DNA of 64,000 bases, taken from the NCBI GenBank assembly GCA_013816485.1, contig JACDEI010000022.1:1-64000 (forward strand), in the 5' to 3' direction. Source of the DNA: Planctomycetota bacterium. Its GTDB lineage: Bacteria > Planctomycetota > UBA11346. This document shows, one piece after another, positions 15,821 through 25,070 of the stretch; position 1 is the first letter of the stretch, and the number at the start of each line of letters is the position of its first letter. A model generated the notes under the pieces. That model was not told where the DNA came from and searched no databases. It worked only from the letters and a program-made list of their open reading frames with translations. The translations under genes and the position numbers were made by a program.

Positions 15821-15930
15821 GACGAGGGCGAAAAGTTCCACTGCATTTCGCAGTGCTGAAGAAAACCAATGAATTCGGCGATTTCCTATTAGCATGACAG
15901 GTGAAGGGAGAGTGATCGGGCGAACGCTCT

Positions 15931-16014
15931 CCTCGCCTTAGTCCTCGCCTTGCTCCTCGCCTTGTTCCTCGCCTTGTTCCTCGCCTTGTTCCTCGCCTTG
16001 TTCCTCGCCTCCTT
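15931..16014. repeat. Seven 12-bp tandem repeats (CCTCGCCTTGTT)
   Basis: Seven contiguous 12-mers fill 15931-16014: the first two and the last are variants and the middle four are identical. No facing inverted arm is present, unlike most other tandem arrays here; only GGAGAG...CTCTCC pairs just upstream. Read in one frame the array would encode a Leu-Ala-Leu-Phe hydrophobic helix in front of the next gene. That gene has its own strong ribosome binding site at 16045-16050. Confidence 0.9.
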
Positions 16015-16054
16015 CTCGCCAATCATCCTCGGCTCACAGCCACAGGAGGACGTC

Positions 16055-17083
16055 ATGCATCATGAGCGCATTATTCCCCTGGAACGGTTCCGCGCCATTC
16101 TCGGGGAACTTGATATCGATCATCAGACCTATGGCGACGCATTCTGGATGCGCTTCGCTGCCCAGGCGACGATCTATCATCCAGAAGAACCACCGGTGGT
16201 CGCACAGCGGTTGTATTCCCTCGCAGACAATCTGCATCACCACGTGTCATGGTTCGCGACCGCAGGTTCGTCGATGCGCTATGTCATCGCCGCACTGCTG
16301 CTCAAGACCAACACCTCCCTGCACGATTTCTCCGCGGAGTACCATCGCATCGGCGACATGCTGGATCAGGTCGGCCTCCGTCATGGCGGACGTTTTGAGC
16401 CGCTCACCATCCTCATCCTGCATAATGCCCCAGGACACAACAGTTTCAGCGTCCTGGAAGCGGAACGGCTGAAGGCCATCCATCGGCGCATGAAGTCATT
16501 CCACTGGTGGTTGACCGGCATCGATGACCTGCCGGCATGTGCCGCGTTGGCACAGATCGACGAAACCGCGGAAAACATCGCGATCAAGACCGAGGCGTGT
16601 TATCAGCGCCTGGCCACCAGCGGATGTCTCAAAGGAAATCACCTGCAGACCGCAGCGAATCTCCTGCCGCTCACCGGGTTGTCCGCTGAGGAGGCTTGTG
16701 AGCGCTGGATGTCGCTGATGGAGCTCATGGCGATGATGGGTGAGGACCTGCGGCCGGTGCATTACGATGCGCTGTCTGTGCTCAGCCTGCTGGTGCAGCC
16801 ACCGCAACTGGTGGTCGATCGTGTAATCGCAACCCGTCGCGAACTAGACCTCACGCATCCAGATCTGGCGGGCGATTCATCGCTTATGCTGGCGGCCGAT
16901 CTCACTGCGCTGGACCTGGTGCGGTGTGATACCGCGGGCGCTTACCTGAGCTCCGCCGATGGCATGGCGATGATGCTTCAGCGCATGCACACGCTCACCC
17001 TGGCGACCATGGTGCAGATCAGTCAGGTGGAATTCGATCTCGGCGCCGGTATCGGCGTCAGTTCTCCGTTGGCTTGGCCTTGA
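16055..17083 (+). CDS. DUF4003-like protein, paralogue 1
   Basis: 342 aa, all-helical, with no signal peptide. The pattern LHDFSAEYHRIGDMLDQVGLRHGGRFEPLTILIL, then MKSFHWWLTGIDDLP-x-AALAQ and LKGNHLQTAANLLPLTGLS, fits the DUF4003 family as I recall it. The function of that family is unknown. The ATG at 16055 follows AGGAGG (16045-16050). Close paralogues follow at 17410 (divergent), 17240 (decayed) and 18376 (close, sharing the ERFR-ILGELD-DHQ N-terminus), so this is a tandem gene family. Confidence 0.65.
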   Translation: MHHERIIPLERFRAILGELDIDHQTYGDAFWMRFAAQATIYHPEEPPVVAQRLYSLADNLHHHVSWFATAGSSMRYVIAALLLKTNTSLHDFSAEYHRIGDMLDQVGLRHGGRFEPLTILILHNAPGHNSFSVLEAERLKAIHRRMKSFHWWLTGIDDLPACAALAQIDETAENIAIKTEACYQRLATSGCLKGNHLQTAANLLPLTGLSAEEACERWMSLMELMAMMGEDLRPVHYDALSVLSLLVQPPQLVVDRVIATRRELDLTHPDLAGDSSLMLAADLTALDLVRCDTAGAYLSSADGMAMMLQRMHTLTLATMVQISQVEFDLGAGIGVSSPLAWP

Positions 17084-17239
17084 GCAGGTCATGCGGGGCC
17101 GTCGCGGTCCCGCGCTCCGGCTGGATCAGGAATCAACCCAGGCCGGAACGTTGGGAACCGTTCGAGAAAAGATCAACCTCACATGCGCGGAATGCCGTCC
17201 GTGCCAGCGGTGCGATCTCCATGTTTTTCACCGGTGGCC

Positions 17240-17362
17240 GTGAGCCCCGATACCCATCGCCACATCCCCCACGGACACTTCCGCGAGATCCTGGGCAGTT
17301 CGAGCTAGACCATCAGTCGTTCACTGACGTGTTCTGTCTGCGCTTCGCTGTGCAGGCCGCGG
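17240..17362 (+). pseudogene. Decayed 5' fragment of a DUF4003-like gene
   Basis: The first 120 bp match the start of the paralogue at 18376 nearly base for base: GTG AGC CCC GAT ACC CAT CGC, through TTCCGCGAGATCCTGGG, to ACCATCAGTC and TGCGCTTCGCTGTGCAGG. A single-base deletion near 17297-17305 shifts the frame into a TAG at 17306-17308, and similarity stops after about 17362. It is a remnant of tandem duplication. The rest of the 17084-17409 spacer shows nothing I can identify. Confidence 0.75.
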
Positions 17363-17409
17363 ATGCTATTCCGTGCTTGATTAGGACAAAGACATCCGAA
17401 TATGCTGTT

Positions 17410-18330
17410 ATGAGGACCTCGAACCCCGCTCCCATGGTGCCCGCCGGCCAAGCAGAGGCCTTCCCGCCCGCCGGCGGGGGGATGTCCGCAGGATCCTGGC
17501 GGCGTCCGCTGTTGGCGTTGTGCGGATCCGATGACCCCGTGCCGGCGGTGTTCCCTGAACCGGTCCCGTCGGCGCTGCGTATGCTTTCCGCCGGGCAGCA
17601 GCGCATCGCCGCCGCCATCTTCGCCCACTTGGCCTGCTCCGCCGCGGACGTGATGACCAGGGTGGAGGCGCAGCGCGAACGTCTGCGTCGTGGTGGCCAG
17701 CGTCGTAGCGACGATATCGAAACCCTCACCGCGCTGGTGCGCCTGCTGCTGGAGCAGCCGTTGGATGACGCTGTGGCGGTGGCCGACATCCAGCGTGCGT
17801 ACCTTTGCCTGCGCCACTGCCATTGGTGGCCGACGGGCCCGGAGGATCTGCCGCTCGCTGCGCTGCTGGTCGCCGGTTCGTCGGGCTGCGATCAGGCGAT
17901 CAATCAAATCGAAGCGCTGCACCTGGCCTTGTCCGAAGGTGATGAGGTTCCCGGTGATCCCTGCGCCCTGGTGGCGTTGGGTGGTGGTGTGCCGGAACCC
18001 TCCGCGGTGCAGGTACTGGAGCGCCTTGGCGCTCTGCGCACGGAACTGTTGCTCAGCGGCATCGCGGTGCAGGAGGACGACCTCGCGGTGCTGCCGGCAT
18101 TGGCCAGCATGGCGCTGGAACCTGCGATGGTGATGCAGGAATACATCGCCGCGCGCAAGCTGGCCACTGGCCCAACACTCATCCCGCCGTCGTCGCTCGT
18201 CATCGGACTGGCGGCGGATTCCGTAGTCCTGCGTCATCTGGCGGGCAAAGACCGCAAGCGTTTCATCGCTGCGCTGGTCATCCGCGCCTGGATGGACCAC
18301 CGTCAGCAGTCACCGCATCCGCCATCCTGA
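17410..18330 (+). CDS. DUF4003-like protein, divergent paralogue 2
   Basis: 306 aa. It keeps the family core (AYLCLRHCHWWPTGPEDLPLAALLVAGSSG, comparable with the FHWWLTG-x-DDLPA-x-AALAQ of its neighbours) and the helical C-terminal half (PSAVQVLERLGALRTELLLSGI). It has lost the common N-terminal ERFREILGELD segment, which lies just upstream as a decayed fragment. This suggests recombination between copies. The start is uncertain: ATG 17410 has no clear ribosome binding site, and in-frame ATGs follow at residues 9 and 25. Confidence 0.5.
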   Translation: MRTSNPAPMVPAGQAEAFPPAGGGMSAGSWRRPLLALCGSDDPVPAVFPEPVPSALRMLSAGQQRIAAAIFAHLACSAADVMTRVEAQRERLRRGGQRRSDDIETLTALVRLLLEQPLDDAVAVADIQRAYLCLRHCHWWPTGPEDLPLAALLVAGSSGCDQAINQIEALHLALSEGDEVPGDPCALVALGGGVPEPSAVQVLERLGALRTELLLSGIAVQEDDLAVLPALASMALEPAMVMQEYIAARKLATGPTLIPPSSLVIGLAADSVVLRHLAGKDRKRFIAALVIRAWMDHRQQSPHPPS

Positions 18331-18375
18331 TCAGCCGGTGTGCAGCGCTGATCCCATCACTGCCTGGAGGTAGCC

Positions 18376-19401
18376 ATGAGCCACGACATCCATCGCCTCA
18401 TCCCACTCGAACGCTTCCGTGAGATCCTCGGTGAGCTCGATCTTGATCATCAGTCCTTCACCGATGCGTTCTGGTTGCGTTTCGCCGCGCAGGTGGCGGT
18501 TTACCAAACGGAAGCACCGGCATTGCTGGCCAAACGTATCCGCTTGATTGCGGATCACCTGCTGACCCACGCCGAGTGGTACAAGCCATTGGCGTCCCCA
18601 CTGCGGTTCGTGATCGCGGCCCTGTTGCTCAAGCAGCACGCCCGACTGCATGACTTCCTGGGCGAATACCACCGTATCGGTGAGATGCTCGACAAGGTCG
18701 GCTTACGCCACGGCGGTCGTTATGAGCCACTGACGGTGTTGATCCTGATGTCGGCTCCAGAGCACGACGCCTTCAGCCTGCTCGAAGCCGAACGGCTCAA
18801 GGTGCTGCACATCCAGCTCAAGAAGTTCCATTGGTGGCTGACCGGCAAGGATGACCTGCCGGCGATCGCGGCCTTGGCCCAGATCCCTGGGAACGCCGAG
18901 GTCATCGCTGCCAACACCGAGGCGATCTATCAGCGCCTCAACGCCGCTGGCTTGATCAAAGGGGATCACCTGCAGACCGCGGCCCACCTGCTGCCGCTCA
19001 CCGGCCTGCGGCCGGATGATGCCGCCAATCGCTGGTTGGCGCTGATGCGGGCGATGGAGGCGGCCCACATCACGTTGCTGCCCACGCACTACGATGCCTT
19101 GGCCATCCTCAGCCAGCTCGAACAACCGGCTACCATGGTGGTCGAACGGTTGTTGGCGGTGCGTCGTGAACTCGACCTCACTACGCCAGATATGGCGGGC
19201 ACATCGAGCCTCAGTCTGGCCGCGGACCTCACCGCGCTCGACCTCATCCGTTACCGCGCGGATGGATCCACGCCGGTATTGGCCGAAGAACTTCCGCAGC
19301 GACTACATGCCCTCAGCCTTGCCACCATGGTGCAGGTCAGCCAGGTCGAGATCGACTTCGGCGTCGGCGCGCTGCCGCCGGTGGCGTGGCCGTATCTGTG
19401 A
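18376..19401 (+). CDS. DUF4003-like protein, paralogue 3
   Basis: 341 aa, the best conserved member of the tandem family and nearly colinear with the 16055 protein: LIPLERFREILGELDLDHQ, HDFLGEYHRIGEMLDKVGLRHGGRYEP, LKKFHWWLTGKDDLPA, IKGDHLQTAAHLLPLTGL, and a C-terminal SLATMVQVSQVEIDFGVG. It is helical and soluble, with no known catalytic motif. The ATG follows TGGAGG at 18365-18370. Function unknown; the tandem copies without other partners give no pathway clue. Confidence 0.65.
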   Translation: MSHDIHRLIPLERFREILGELDLDHQSFTDAFWLRFAAQVAVYQTEAPALLAKRIRLIADHLLTHAEWYKPLASPLRFVIAALLLKQHARLHDFLGEYHRIGEMLDKVGLRHGGRYEPLTVLILMSAPEHDAFSLLEAERLKVLHIQLKKFHWWLTGKDDLPAIAALAQIPGNAEVIAANTEAIYQRLNAAGLIKGDHLQTAAHLLPLTGLRPDDAANRWLALMRAMEAAHITLLPTHYDALAILSQLEQPATMVVERLLAVRRELDLTTPDMAGTSSLSLAADLTALDLIRYRADGSTPVLAEELPQRLHALSLATMVQVSQVEIDFGVGALPPVAWPYL

Positions 19402-19471
19402 CGTGATGTCGGTGTCGGTGTATGGCCGCGCGCGACGTTGCGTTTCCTTGACGGCACCATGATGCCCGGCC

Positions 19472-20038
19472 ATGGACGCTTGGTGGACTCTGCTGTTGCT
19501 CGCACTCGGTCTAGCGTCGGACGCGGTGGCGGTGGCGATCGCGACGGCAATCCGGGCGCGGCACGTGCCGGTCGGTGGTGGCGTCGAGTTCGGGCTGTGG
19601 TGCGGCACGTTCCAAGGAGTGATGCCGGCACTCGGTTACGCCGGGGCGTTGGCGGCGGGTGCGTGGTTGGCGGCGGTCGACCACTGGATCGCCTTCTTCG
19701 TACTCGGTGCTATCGGTGTGAAGCTCGCCATCGAAGGACTGAGAGGTGATGAGACCCAGACGCAATCGCCGTGGCCCGGACTGCGCATCCAGATGTCGCT
19801 CGCCTTCGCCACCAGCATCGACGCGCTGGTCGCAGGTGTGACGCTGCCCGCACTCGGGCTCGGCATCTGGTGGCCGTCACTGGTGATCGGTGGCGTCACG
19901 CTGGTGTTGGTACTGATCGGCGCGTTCCTCGGTCGTCACCTGGGCGTTCGCATCGGTCGGCGGGCGGAGGTGGTCGGTGGCGTGCTGCTGATCCTGATCG
20001 GCACGCGCATCCTGGTCAGCCATCTGATGGCAAGCTGA
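19472..20038 (+). CDS. mntP: Manganese efflux pump MntP
   Basis: 188 aa with six membrane helices arranged as two DUF204 halves. Each half carries the family Asp motif: GLASDAVAVAIATAI near the N-terminus and FATSIDALVAGVTLP in the second half. MntP exports Mn2+ from the cytoplasm. I see no strong ribosome binding site before the ATG at 19472 and no recognisable yybP-type Mn riboswitch in the 70-bp leader. It converges with the radical SAM gene, with only 33 bp of mostly tandem-repeat DNA between them. Confidence 0.9.
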   Translation: MDAWWTLLLLALGLASDAVAVAIATAIRARHVPVGGGVEFGLWCGTFQGVMPALGYAGALAAGAWLAAVDHWIAFFVLGAIGVKLAIEGLRGDETQTQSPWPGLRIQMSLAFATSIDALVAGVTLPALGLGIWWPSLVIGGVTLVLVLIGAFLGRHLGVRIGRRAEVVGGVLLILIGTRILVSHLMAS

Positions 20039-20043
20039 TCCGC

Positions 20044-20071
20044 CTCGCACCTCGCACCTCGCACCTCGCAC
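20044..20071. repeat. Four 7-bp tandem repeats between convergent genes
   Basis: CTCGCAC is repeated four times exactly, filling almost the whole 33-bp gap between the mntP stop and the radical SAM stop. No facing inverted arm exists. The period of 7 matches the arrays at 15036, 32563 and 48493. Confidence 0.9.
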
Positions 20072-21160
20072 TCAACCTGGAACGATCGCCACCTTCGGTT
20101 GATAGACGCACGTTGGATCACTAGCGAACGGATCACCAGTGAGTCCATAAGTCCGGCTGCGGCTGCCACCACAGCGATCGTTGAACTCGCACACGCCGCA
20201 TTTGCCACTGAACGTATGCGGTTGGCGTAGACGCGTGAACAGCTCGTGGTGGCGGTAGACCGTTGCCACGTCGTGCGTGCGCACGTTCCCTGCCGCCAAC
20301 GGCAGAAAGCCCGACGGACAGATATCGCCGGTGTGGCTGATGAAACAGAAGCCGTTGCCATCGTTCACGCCACGTGGGGCGCGCAGGGAGCGCGTGGCGA
20401 CCGCCACGCCGCGGCGCGCACGTTCCTGCGCCAGCACGCGGTAGTAGGGCTGACCGGCAGTGGTCTTCACATCGAAGGTGGTGGTGGGATCGAGCGCGAT
20501 GTTCGCCAAGCGGCGGTACAGCAGTTCGTGTTTCGCCGCCGAGGGCACCACCGCTTCGGCATCGCCCACCGCGCGACCGGTCGGCACCAGGATGAACACC
20601 GACCACAACGTCGCATCCAGCCAACTGACGGTTTTCGCGAGTTGTTCGACCTGCGTCAGGTTGTGGCGCGAGATCGTGCTGTTGATCTGGATCTCCATGC
20701 CCAGGTTACGTGCGGTCTCCAACGCCCACAGCGTGCGGCGGAAGGTGCCCTCGACGCCGCGGAAATGATCGTGGGTCTGCGCATCCGCGCCGTCGAGGCT
20801 CATGGCCACGCGGCGGATGCCACTGGCATGCAGTTCACCGAGGGACTGAGAGGTCAGCAGTGGCGTGACCGACGGCGTGATGGTCATGCGCAGGCCGATC
20901 GCGGTGCCGTGGCGTATCAGTTCGTGCAGGTCAGCACGCTTGAGCGGATCGCCACCGGTAAGCACGAACAACACCGGACCGAACTCCTCGCGCACGCGCG
21001 ACAGCAGACGCAGTCCTTCCGCGGTGGTCAGCTCCTGGGCATCCGGCGTCGGCTGCGCCTCGGCGCGGCAATGCCGGCAGGCGAGATCGCACGCCCGCGT
21101 CACCTCCCAGATGACGATGAACGGCGCGTGGTTGAAATCGACCACCGGACGCATGGTCAT
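20072..21160 (-). CDS. Radical SAM/SPASM protein, NirJ/AhbD-like
   Basis: 362 aa. The SAM-binding cluster is C24-x3-C28-x2-C31 (TRACDLACRHCRAEA), followed by VLFLTGGDPL-type text (LFVLTGGDPLKR). The C-terminal SPASM region has CGVCEFNDRCGGSRSRTYGLTGDP and a last Cys in DPTC, the pattern of radical SAM enzymes related to NirJ and AhbC/AhbD that edit heme side chains. In this operon it sits behind rrf2, fixH and the cbb3 oxidase genes, so a role in heme or cofactor supply for the oxidase is a reasonable inference. Its ATG overlaps the rrf2 stop. Confidence 0.8.
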   Translation of the reverse strand: MTMRPVVDFNHAPFIVIWEVTRACDLACRHCRAEAQPTPDAQELTTAEGLRLLSRVREEFGPVLFVLTGGDPLKRADLHELIRHGTAIGLRMTITPSVTPLLTSQSLGELHASGIRRVAMSLDGADAQTHDHFRGVEGTFRRTLWALETARNLGMEIQINSTISRHNLTQVEQLAKTVSWLDATLWSVFILVPTGRAVGDAEAVVPSAAKHELLYRRLANIALDPTTTFDVKTTAGQPYYRVLAQERARRGVAVATRSLRAPRGVNDGNGFCFISHTGDICPSGFLPLAAGNVRTHDVATVYRHHELFTRLRQPHTFSGKCGVCEFNDRCGGSRSRTYGLTGDPFASDPTCVYQPKVAIVPG

Positions 21161-21564
21161 TCGCCCTTGGTCACCAGTGTTTCGTTGGCCGATTCTTTTT
21201 CGCGCAGGAACTGGGCGATGGTGGTCGCACGGTAGGTCGCTTCGACCTGCGCGCGGGTGTCCTGCAAGTGACGACCGAGGGCATCGCGTGGCACGCTCTG
21301 CCGACCCGAGACCTGACCGTCAGCGGCGACGATCACGTCCATGAAGGTCAGCGCGGTGGGAGCACGCGTCAGGACGAAGCCGCCGTTGGGACCACGTTGC
21401 GAACTGACCAGCCCGGCGCGGTTGAGTTGTTGAAGCACCTTGGCCAGCGAACCCGCTGGGATGCCGGTGTGTTTGGCGATGCAATCGACCGTGCAGCAGT
21501 TCCCAGGATGGCTCGCGAGGTAGACCACGGCACGCAGCGCATGTTCGGCAGTGAGTGAGATCAT
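21157..21564 (-). CDS. Rrf2 family regulator lacking the Fe-S cysteine triad
   Basis: 135 aa. A typical Rrf2 winged helix (ISLTAEHALRAVVYLA, IPAGSLAKVLQQLNRAGLVSSQRGPNGGFVL). The loop after DVIVAADG, where NsrR/IscR-type members have two or three Cys, reads QVSGRQSVPRDALGRHL with none. The only Cys are at 23, 24 and 28, before the recognition helix. It is therefore unlikely to bind a standard cluster and may respond to another signal. It overlaps fixH and the radical SAM gene by 4 bp each, so it is part of the cbb3 operon. Confidence 0.85.
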   Translation of the reverse strand: MISLTAEHALRAVVYLASHPGNCCTVDCIAKHTGIPAGSLAKVLQQLNRAGLVSSQRGPNGGFVLTRAPTALTFMDVIVAADGQVSGRQSVPRDALGRHLQDTRAQVEATYRATTIAQFLREKESANETLVTKGE

Positions 21565-22037
21565 GGGGAACGTCCTCCTAGGGTGTCGATGATGGTTTTG
21601 GCTGCGAGGCGTTCGCCGTCGCTCGCGCTCAGACGCAGGTCGAGTCGCCAGACGCCCTGGCGGCTCAGGGGAATGGTGAGCGGTTGGGCGACATCAGCCC
21701 ACACCACGGTGCGATCGGCACCGGGCGCGTCCGGGCGGTAGAGGCGCACCTCGCCCGCACCACTCGCACCACTCGCGCCACCGCTGATGCTCAGGTGCAG
21801 AGTGGCGGGATCGGGCGCACTCACGCTTAGTTTTAAGCCACGTGCGGTGAAGGCCTCGGCAGCGGCCTTGTCGGTGTCGAAGTGCATGCTCGCGGCGTAG
21901 GCCTGTTCCTCGACTTTCTGCGGACTGACGCGTTTGGCGACCAGGATGATCGCAGTATTGGCGATCACTGCCGCGCCGATGACGAATACCGGCAGCCAGG
22001 GCCAGAAGTTGAAGGAGCGGGCGGGTGTGTTGGTCAT
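21561..22037 (-). CDS. fixH: FixH-like protein
   Basis: 158 aa. One N-terminal membrane helix (FWPWLPVFVIGAAVIANTAIILVA) is followed by a periplasmic beta-rich domain (GLKLSVSAPDPATLHLSISG, VRLYRPD, GVWRLDLRLSA). This is the size and layout of FixH/CcoH assembly factors for cbb3 oxidase. The Gly-Ala-Ser stretch in the middle (GGASGASGAGE) is encoded by a short tandem repeat. It starts 9 bp after the ccoP stop and overlaps rrf2 by 4 bp. Confidence 0.8.
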   Translation of the reverse strand: MTNTPARSFNFWPWLPVFVIGAAVIANTAIILVAKRVSPQKVEEQAYAASMHFDTDKAAAEAFTARGLKLSVSAPDPATLHLSISGGASGASGAGEVRLYRPDAPGADRTVVWADVAQPLTIPLSRQGVWRLDLRLSASDGERLAAKTIIDTLGGRSP

Positions 22038-22046
22038 GGCAGTGGT

Positions 22047-22643
22047 TCAGTAGGTGATCGGCGCTTCGCGTTCGCGTGTTGGATCGGCTGATTTCCCGCT
22101 GCGGTCGCCCTGACGGGCCAGGCTCACCAGGTGGATCGTCAGGTTGGCGATGTCCTGGTTCGACAGCTTGCGGCCTTGCGCCGGCATGGCGTTGTTGTTC
22201 GCGCCGTCGCGGATGATGCGCGCGATATCTTCCATGGTACTGCCGTGGATCCACCAGCGGTCCCGCAGGTTGGGGCCGGAGCGATTCGAATCGCTGGTGC
22301 CGTCGGCACCGTGACAGGTGACGCACTCGGTCGTGGCGTAGAGCGCCTCGCCGCGGGCGATGCGTTCGGGTACGTTCGACAACGCGCGCATGGCGGCCTC
22401 GTCGAGTGGCCCCGTGTCCTTCGCCGCACGCAGTTCCGCCAGTTCAGCGAGGTCGGCCTGGAGTTTTTCCGGTCCCAGTTTGGCTGCGACCGACAGGTGC
22501 ATGGTCAGCAGGTAACCGATGCCCCAGACCATCGAGAGGATGAACGTCGCCGTCAGCCACAGCGGCGGATCGTTGTCGTATTCGACGATGCCGTCGTGGA
22601 TGTGCTCCTTCGGCACGTTCTTGCCCGGCTGGGTGTCGCTCAT
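22047..22643 (-). CDS. ccoP: cbb3 oxidase subunit III, monoheme CcoP
   Basis: 198 aa. The N-terminus has the CcoP signature HDGIVEYDNDPPLWLTATFILSMVWGIGYL (cytoplasmic motif plus one helix). It is followed by a single cytochrome c domain with C107-x2-C110-H111 and a distal Met in NAMPAQG. Classical CcoP has two heme c domains and about 300 residues, so this is the short monoheme form. It passes electrons to the CcoO part of the fused subunit. It overlaps ccoQ by 4 bp. Confidence 0.9.
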   Translation of the reverse strand: MSDTQPGKNVPKEHIHDGIVEYDNDPPLWLTATFILSMVWGIGYLLTMHLSVAAKLGPEKLQADLAELAELRAAKDTGPLDEAAMRALSNVPERIARGEALYATTECVTCHGADGTSDSNRSGPNLRDRWWIHGSTMEDIARIIRDGANNNAMPAQGRKLSNQDIANLTIHLVSLARQGDRSGKSADPTREREAPITY

Positions 22644-22840
22644 GGCTTGGTTTTTTCATCCTGCTCATCGCGTTTTACCGGTGTGCCATCATCAAGCGGC
22701 ATGGCTTCCATGCGGCTGCGGTGCTGCTTCCGTCGATCGGTGGCGATGTAGAGGATCACCAGCAAGGCGATACCGAAGAACAGCACCAGAGCGATGAGAG
22801 GGAGCACGCTGCCGGTCGGGGTAAGGATCTCTTTGAGCAT
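22640..22840 (-). CDS. ccoQ: CcoQ-like small subunit
   Basis: 66 aa: one membrane helix (VLPLIALVLFFGIALLVILYIATD) and a charged C-terminal tail. Its place between ccoNO and ccoP, one base after the ccoNO stop and overlapping ccoP by 4 bp, marks it as the CcoQ (FixQ) equivalent, which stabilises the cbb3 complex. The sequence alone would not identify it. Confidence 0.75.
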   Translation of the reverse strand: MLKEILTPTGSVLPLIALVLFFGIALLVILYIATDRRKQHRSRMEAMPLDDGTPVKRDEQDEKTKP

Positions 22841-22841
22841 A

Positions 22842-25070
22842 TCAGCGTCCTGACGCGGAAGTGGTCGGTGCGGGATGGTGCAGGTCGCGGCCGAGACGTT
22901 TGAGGTAGGCGATCACGGCGATGACCTCCTTGCGCTCCAGGTCGGCCTTGTTGGCGAGCGCCGGTTGCTGGCGCAGTTCGGCGGCGATCAGCGCGGCTTG
23001 CGTGCGCGCATGGGCCTCGGCGTTGGCGATTTCCGTCGCGCTGTAGGGGGTGTAGAGCGGTGGCGCAGCGAGGACCGCGAGCTTGCGCGAAACGGTGGAG
23101 AGATCCATCTCGTCACGCGTCAGCCAGACATACGACGGCATGATGCTGCCGGCGACCAGTGCCTGGGGGTTCTCAAAGTGGCTGTAGTGCCACGCCGCGC
23201 CTGGACGGATCAGGCCTTCGCGTGCCAAATCCGGACCGGTGCGTTTCGAACCCCACAGGAACGGACGGTCATAGATGTGTTCGCCCATGCGGGTGTATTC
23301 GCCCTGGTAGCGTTCAGTCTCGGCGCGCAGCGTGCGCACCAGTTGTGTGTGGCAGCCCGAGCAGCCTTCGCGGATGTAGAGGTCGCGACCGGTGAGTTCG
23401 AGTGGGGTGTACGGTCGCACGTTGGCAATCGGCGGGGTCAACGCGCCCTGCACCAAGCTCGGCACGATCTGGAAGAATCCACCGATGCCCATGGCGATGG
23501 CACTGAGCACGATCAGCGCCAGGGGCCAACGTTCGACCAGACCATGCAATGCCGAGGTACGCGCACGCATGGTCGGCTCGGCCATGGCTTCCTGCACGGC
23601 GGGCAGGTGGGTGGTCTCGGGCACGAAGCGTGTGGCCTGGGCGTCTTCGTTGGCGAGCAGCGTTCCCGCACGCGCCGTGCGCCAGACGTTGATCACGCAC
23701 AGCACCATACCCAGCAGGTACAGCGCGCCGCCGGCGGCGCGAACCCAGTACCACGGAATGGTGGCGCGGATGATCTCCATCCAGTCGGCGTAGGCCAGAC
23801 GCCCGTTGTCGTCGAAGGCCAATTGCATCAGCCCCTGCATGATACCAGAGATCCACATCGCTACGAGGTACAGCAGGATGCCGAGCACCGCGATCCAGAC
23901 GTGTACGTTGGCTAGGCGCACTGACCACAGTGGGGTGCGCCACATACGCGGCACCAACCAATAGATCATGCCGAAGGCTAGCAGGCCATTCCAACCGAGC
24001 GCCGCGCCATGCACGTGGCCGATGGTCCATTCGGTATTGTGCGCCAGCGCGTTGACCGAGCGCAACGACAGCAGGCAGCCCTCAAAGGTCGCCACGCCAT
24101 AGAACGCGATCGCGGCGACGAAGCATTTCAGCACCGGATCAACGCGCACCTTGTCCCACGCGCCGCGCAGCGTCAGGAAGCCATTGGCCAGCCCGCCCCA
24201 TGATGGCGCGATCAGCATGACGCTGAACACCACGCCGAGCGTCTGCGCCCATTCCGGCGTTGCCGAATTCAGCAGGTGGTGTGGGCCGGCCCAGATGTAG
24301 AGGAACACCAGCGACCAGAAGTGCACGATCGACAGGCGGTAGCTGTAGACCGGCCGCTCTGCCGCCTTGGGCAGGAAGTAGTACATCAGGCCAAGAAACG
24401 GCGTGGTGAGGAAGAACGCCACCGCGTTGTGGCCATACCACCATTGCACCAACGCGTCCTGCGCGCCGGCGAACAGCGAGTAGCTCTGCGTCAGCGTTAC
24501 CGGCAGCGCCAATGAATTTACCACGTGCAGCATGGTGATCGCCAGCACGGTGGCGATGTAGAACCAGATCGCGACATAGAGGTGGCGCTCGCGGCGCTTG
24601 AAGATGGTGCCGAACAGATTGGCGGCGAACACCAGCCACACGACGGCGATCAGGATATCGATCGGCCATTCTAGTTCGGCGTATTCCTTGCTGGTGGTGA
24701 TGCCGAGCGGCAGCGTGATCGCTGCCAAGACGATGATCAGTTGCCAACCCCAGAAGTGGATGGCTGAGAGTTTGTCGCAAATCATCCGCGCCCTCAGCAG
24801 GCGTTGCGACGAGTAGTAGATGCCGGCGAAGATCGCATTGCCGGCGAAGGCGAAGATCACCGCATTGGTGTGCAGCGGCCGTAGACGGCCGTAGGTCAGC
24901 CAGGGGATTTCAAAGTTGAGCGCCGGCCACGCCAGTTGCAGCGCGATGACCACGCCCACCAGCATGCCGACCACGCCCCACACCAGGGTGGCGACAATGA
25001 AGTTGCGGACGATGCGGTTGTCGTAGGCGAACGATTCAAGGGGGCCGGCGGCGGCTGTGGTCTGGCTCAT
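22842..25070 (-). CDS. ccoNO: Fused cbb3 oxidase subunits I and II (CcoN-CcoO)
   Basis: 742 aa. Residues about 1-480 are the heme-copper catalytic subunit with twelve or so helices: [13 protein letters not shown] (low-spin heme His), [15 protein letters not shown] (CuB His region) and [16 protein letters not shown]. Residues about 515-742 are CcoO: one helix, then a heme c site C570-x2-C573-H574 ([13 protein letters not shown]) and GPDLAREG. The fusion makes a single polypeptide that reduces O2 with high affinity at low oxygen. CcoNO fusions are known in several phyla, including Bacteroidota. It overlaps ccoS by 4 bp. Confidence 0.95.
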   Translation of the reverse strand: MSQTTAAAGPLESFAYDNRIVRNFIVATLVWGVVGMLVGVVIALQLAWPALNFEIPWLTYGRLRPLHTNAVIFAFAGNAIFAGIYYSSQRLLRARMICDKLSAIHFWGWQLIIVLAAITLPLGITTSKEYAELEWPIDILIAVVWLVFAANLFGTIFKRRERHLYVAIWFYIATVLAITMLHVVNSLALPVTLTQSYSLFAGAQDALVQWWYGHNAVAFFLTTPFLGLMYYFLPKAAERPVYSYRLSIVHFWSLVFLYIWAGPHHLLNSATPEWAQTLGVVFSVMLIAPSWGGLANGFLTLRGAWDKVRVDPVLKCFVAAIAFYGVATFEGCLLSLRSVNALAHNTEWTIGHVHGAALGWNGLLAFGMIYWLVPRMWRTPLWSVRLANVHVWIAVLGILLYLVAMWISGIMQGLMQLAFDDNGRLAYADWMEIIRATIPWYWVRAAGGALYLLGMVLCVINVWRTARAGTLLANEDAQATRFVPETTHLPAVQEAMAEPTMRARTSALHGLVERWPLALIVLSAIAMGIGGFFQIVPSLVQGALTPPIANVRPYTPLELTGRDLYIREGCSGCHTQLVRTLRAETERYQGEYTRMGEHIYDRPFLWGSKRTGPDLAREGLIRPGAAWHYSHFENPQALVAGSIMPSYVWLTRDEMDLSTVSRKLAVLAAPPLYTPYSATEIANAEAHARTQAALIAAELRQQPALANKADLERKEVIAVIAYLKRLGRDLHHPAPTTSASGR

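Noticed and set aside
15950..16054. Alternative start for the first DUF4003-like gene that would add a Leu-Ala-Leu-Phe hydrophobic leader
   Set aside because: The leader comes from the 12-bp repeats and the paralogues lack it; AGGAGG at 16045-16050 fixes the start at 16055.
19402..19471. Manganese riboswitch in front of mntP
   Set aside because: The leader is only 70 bp and shows none of the conserved yybP-ykoY loops.
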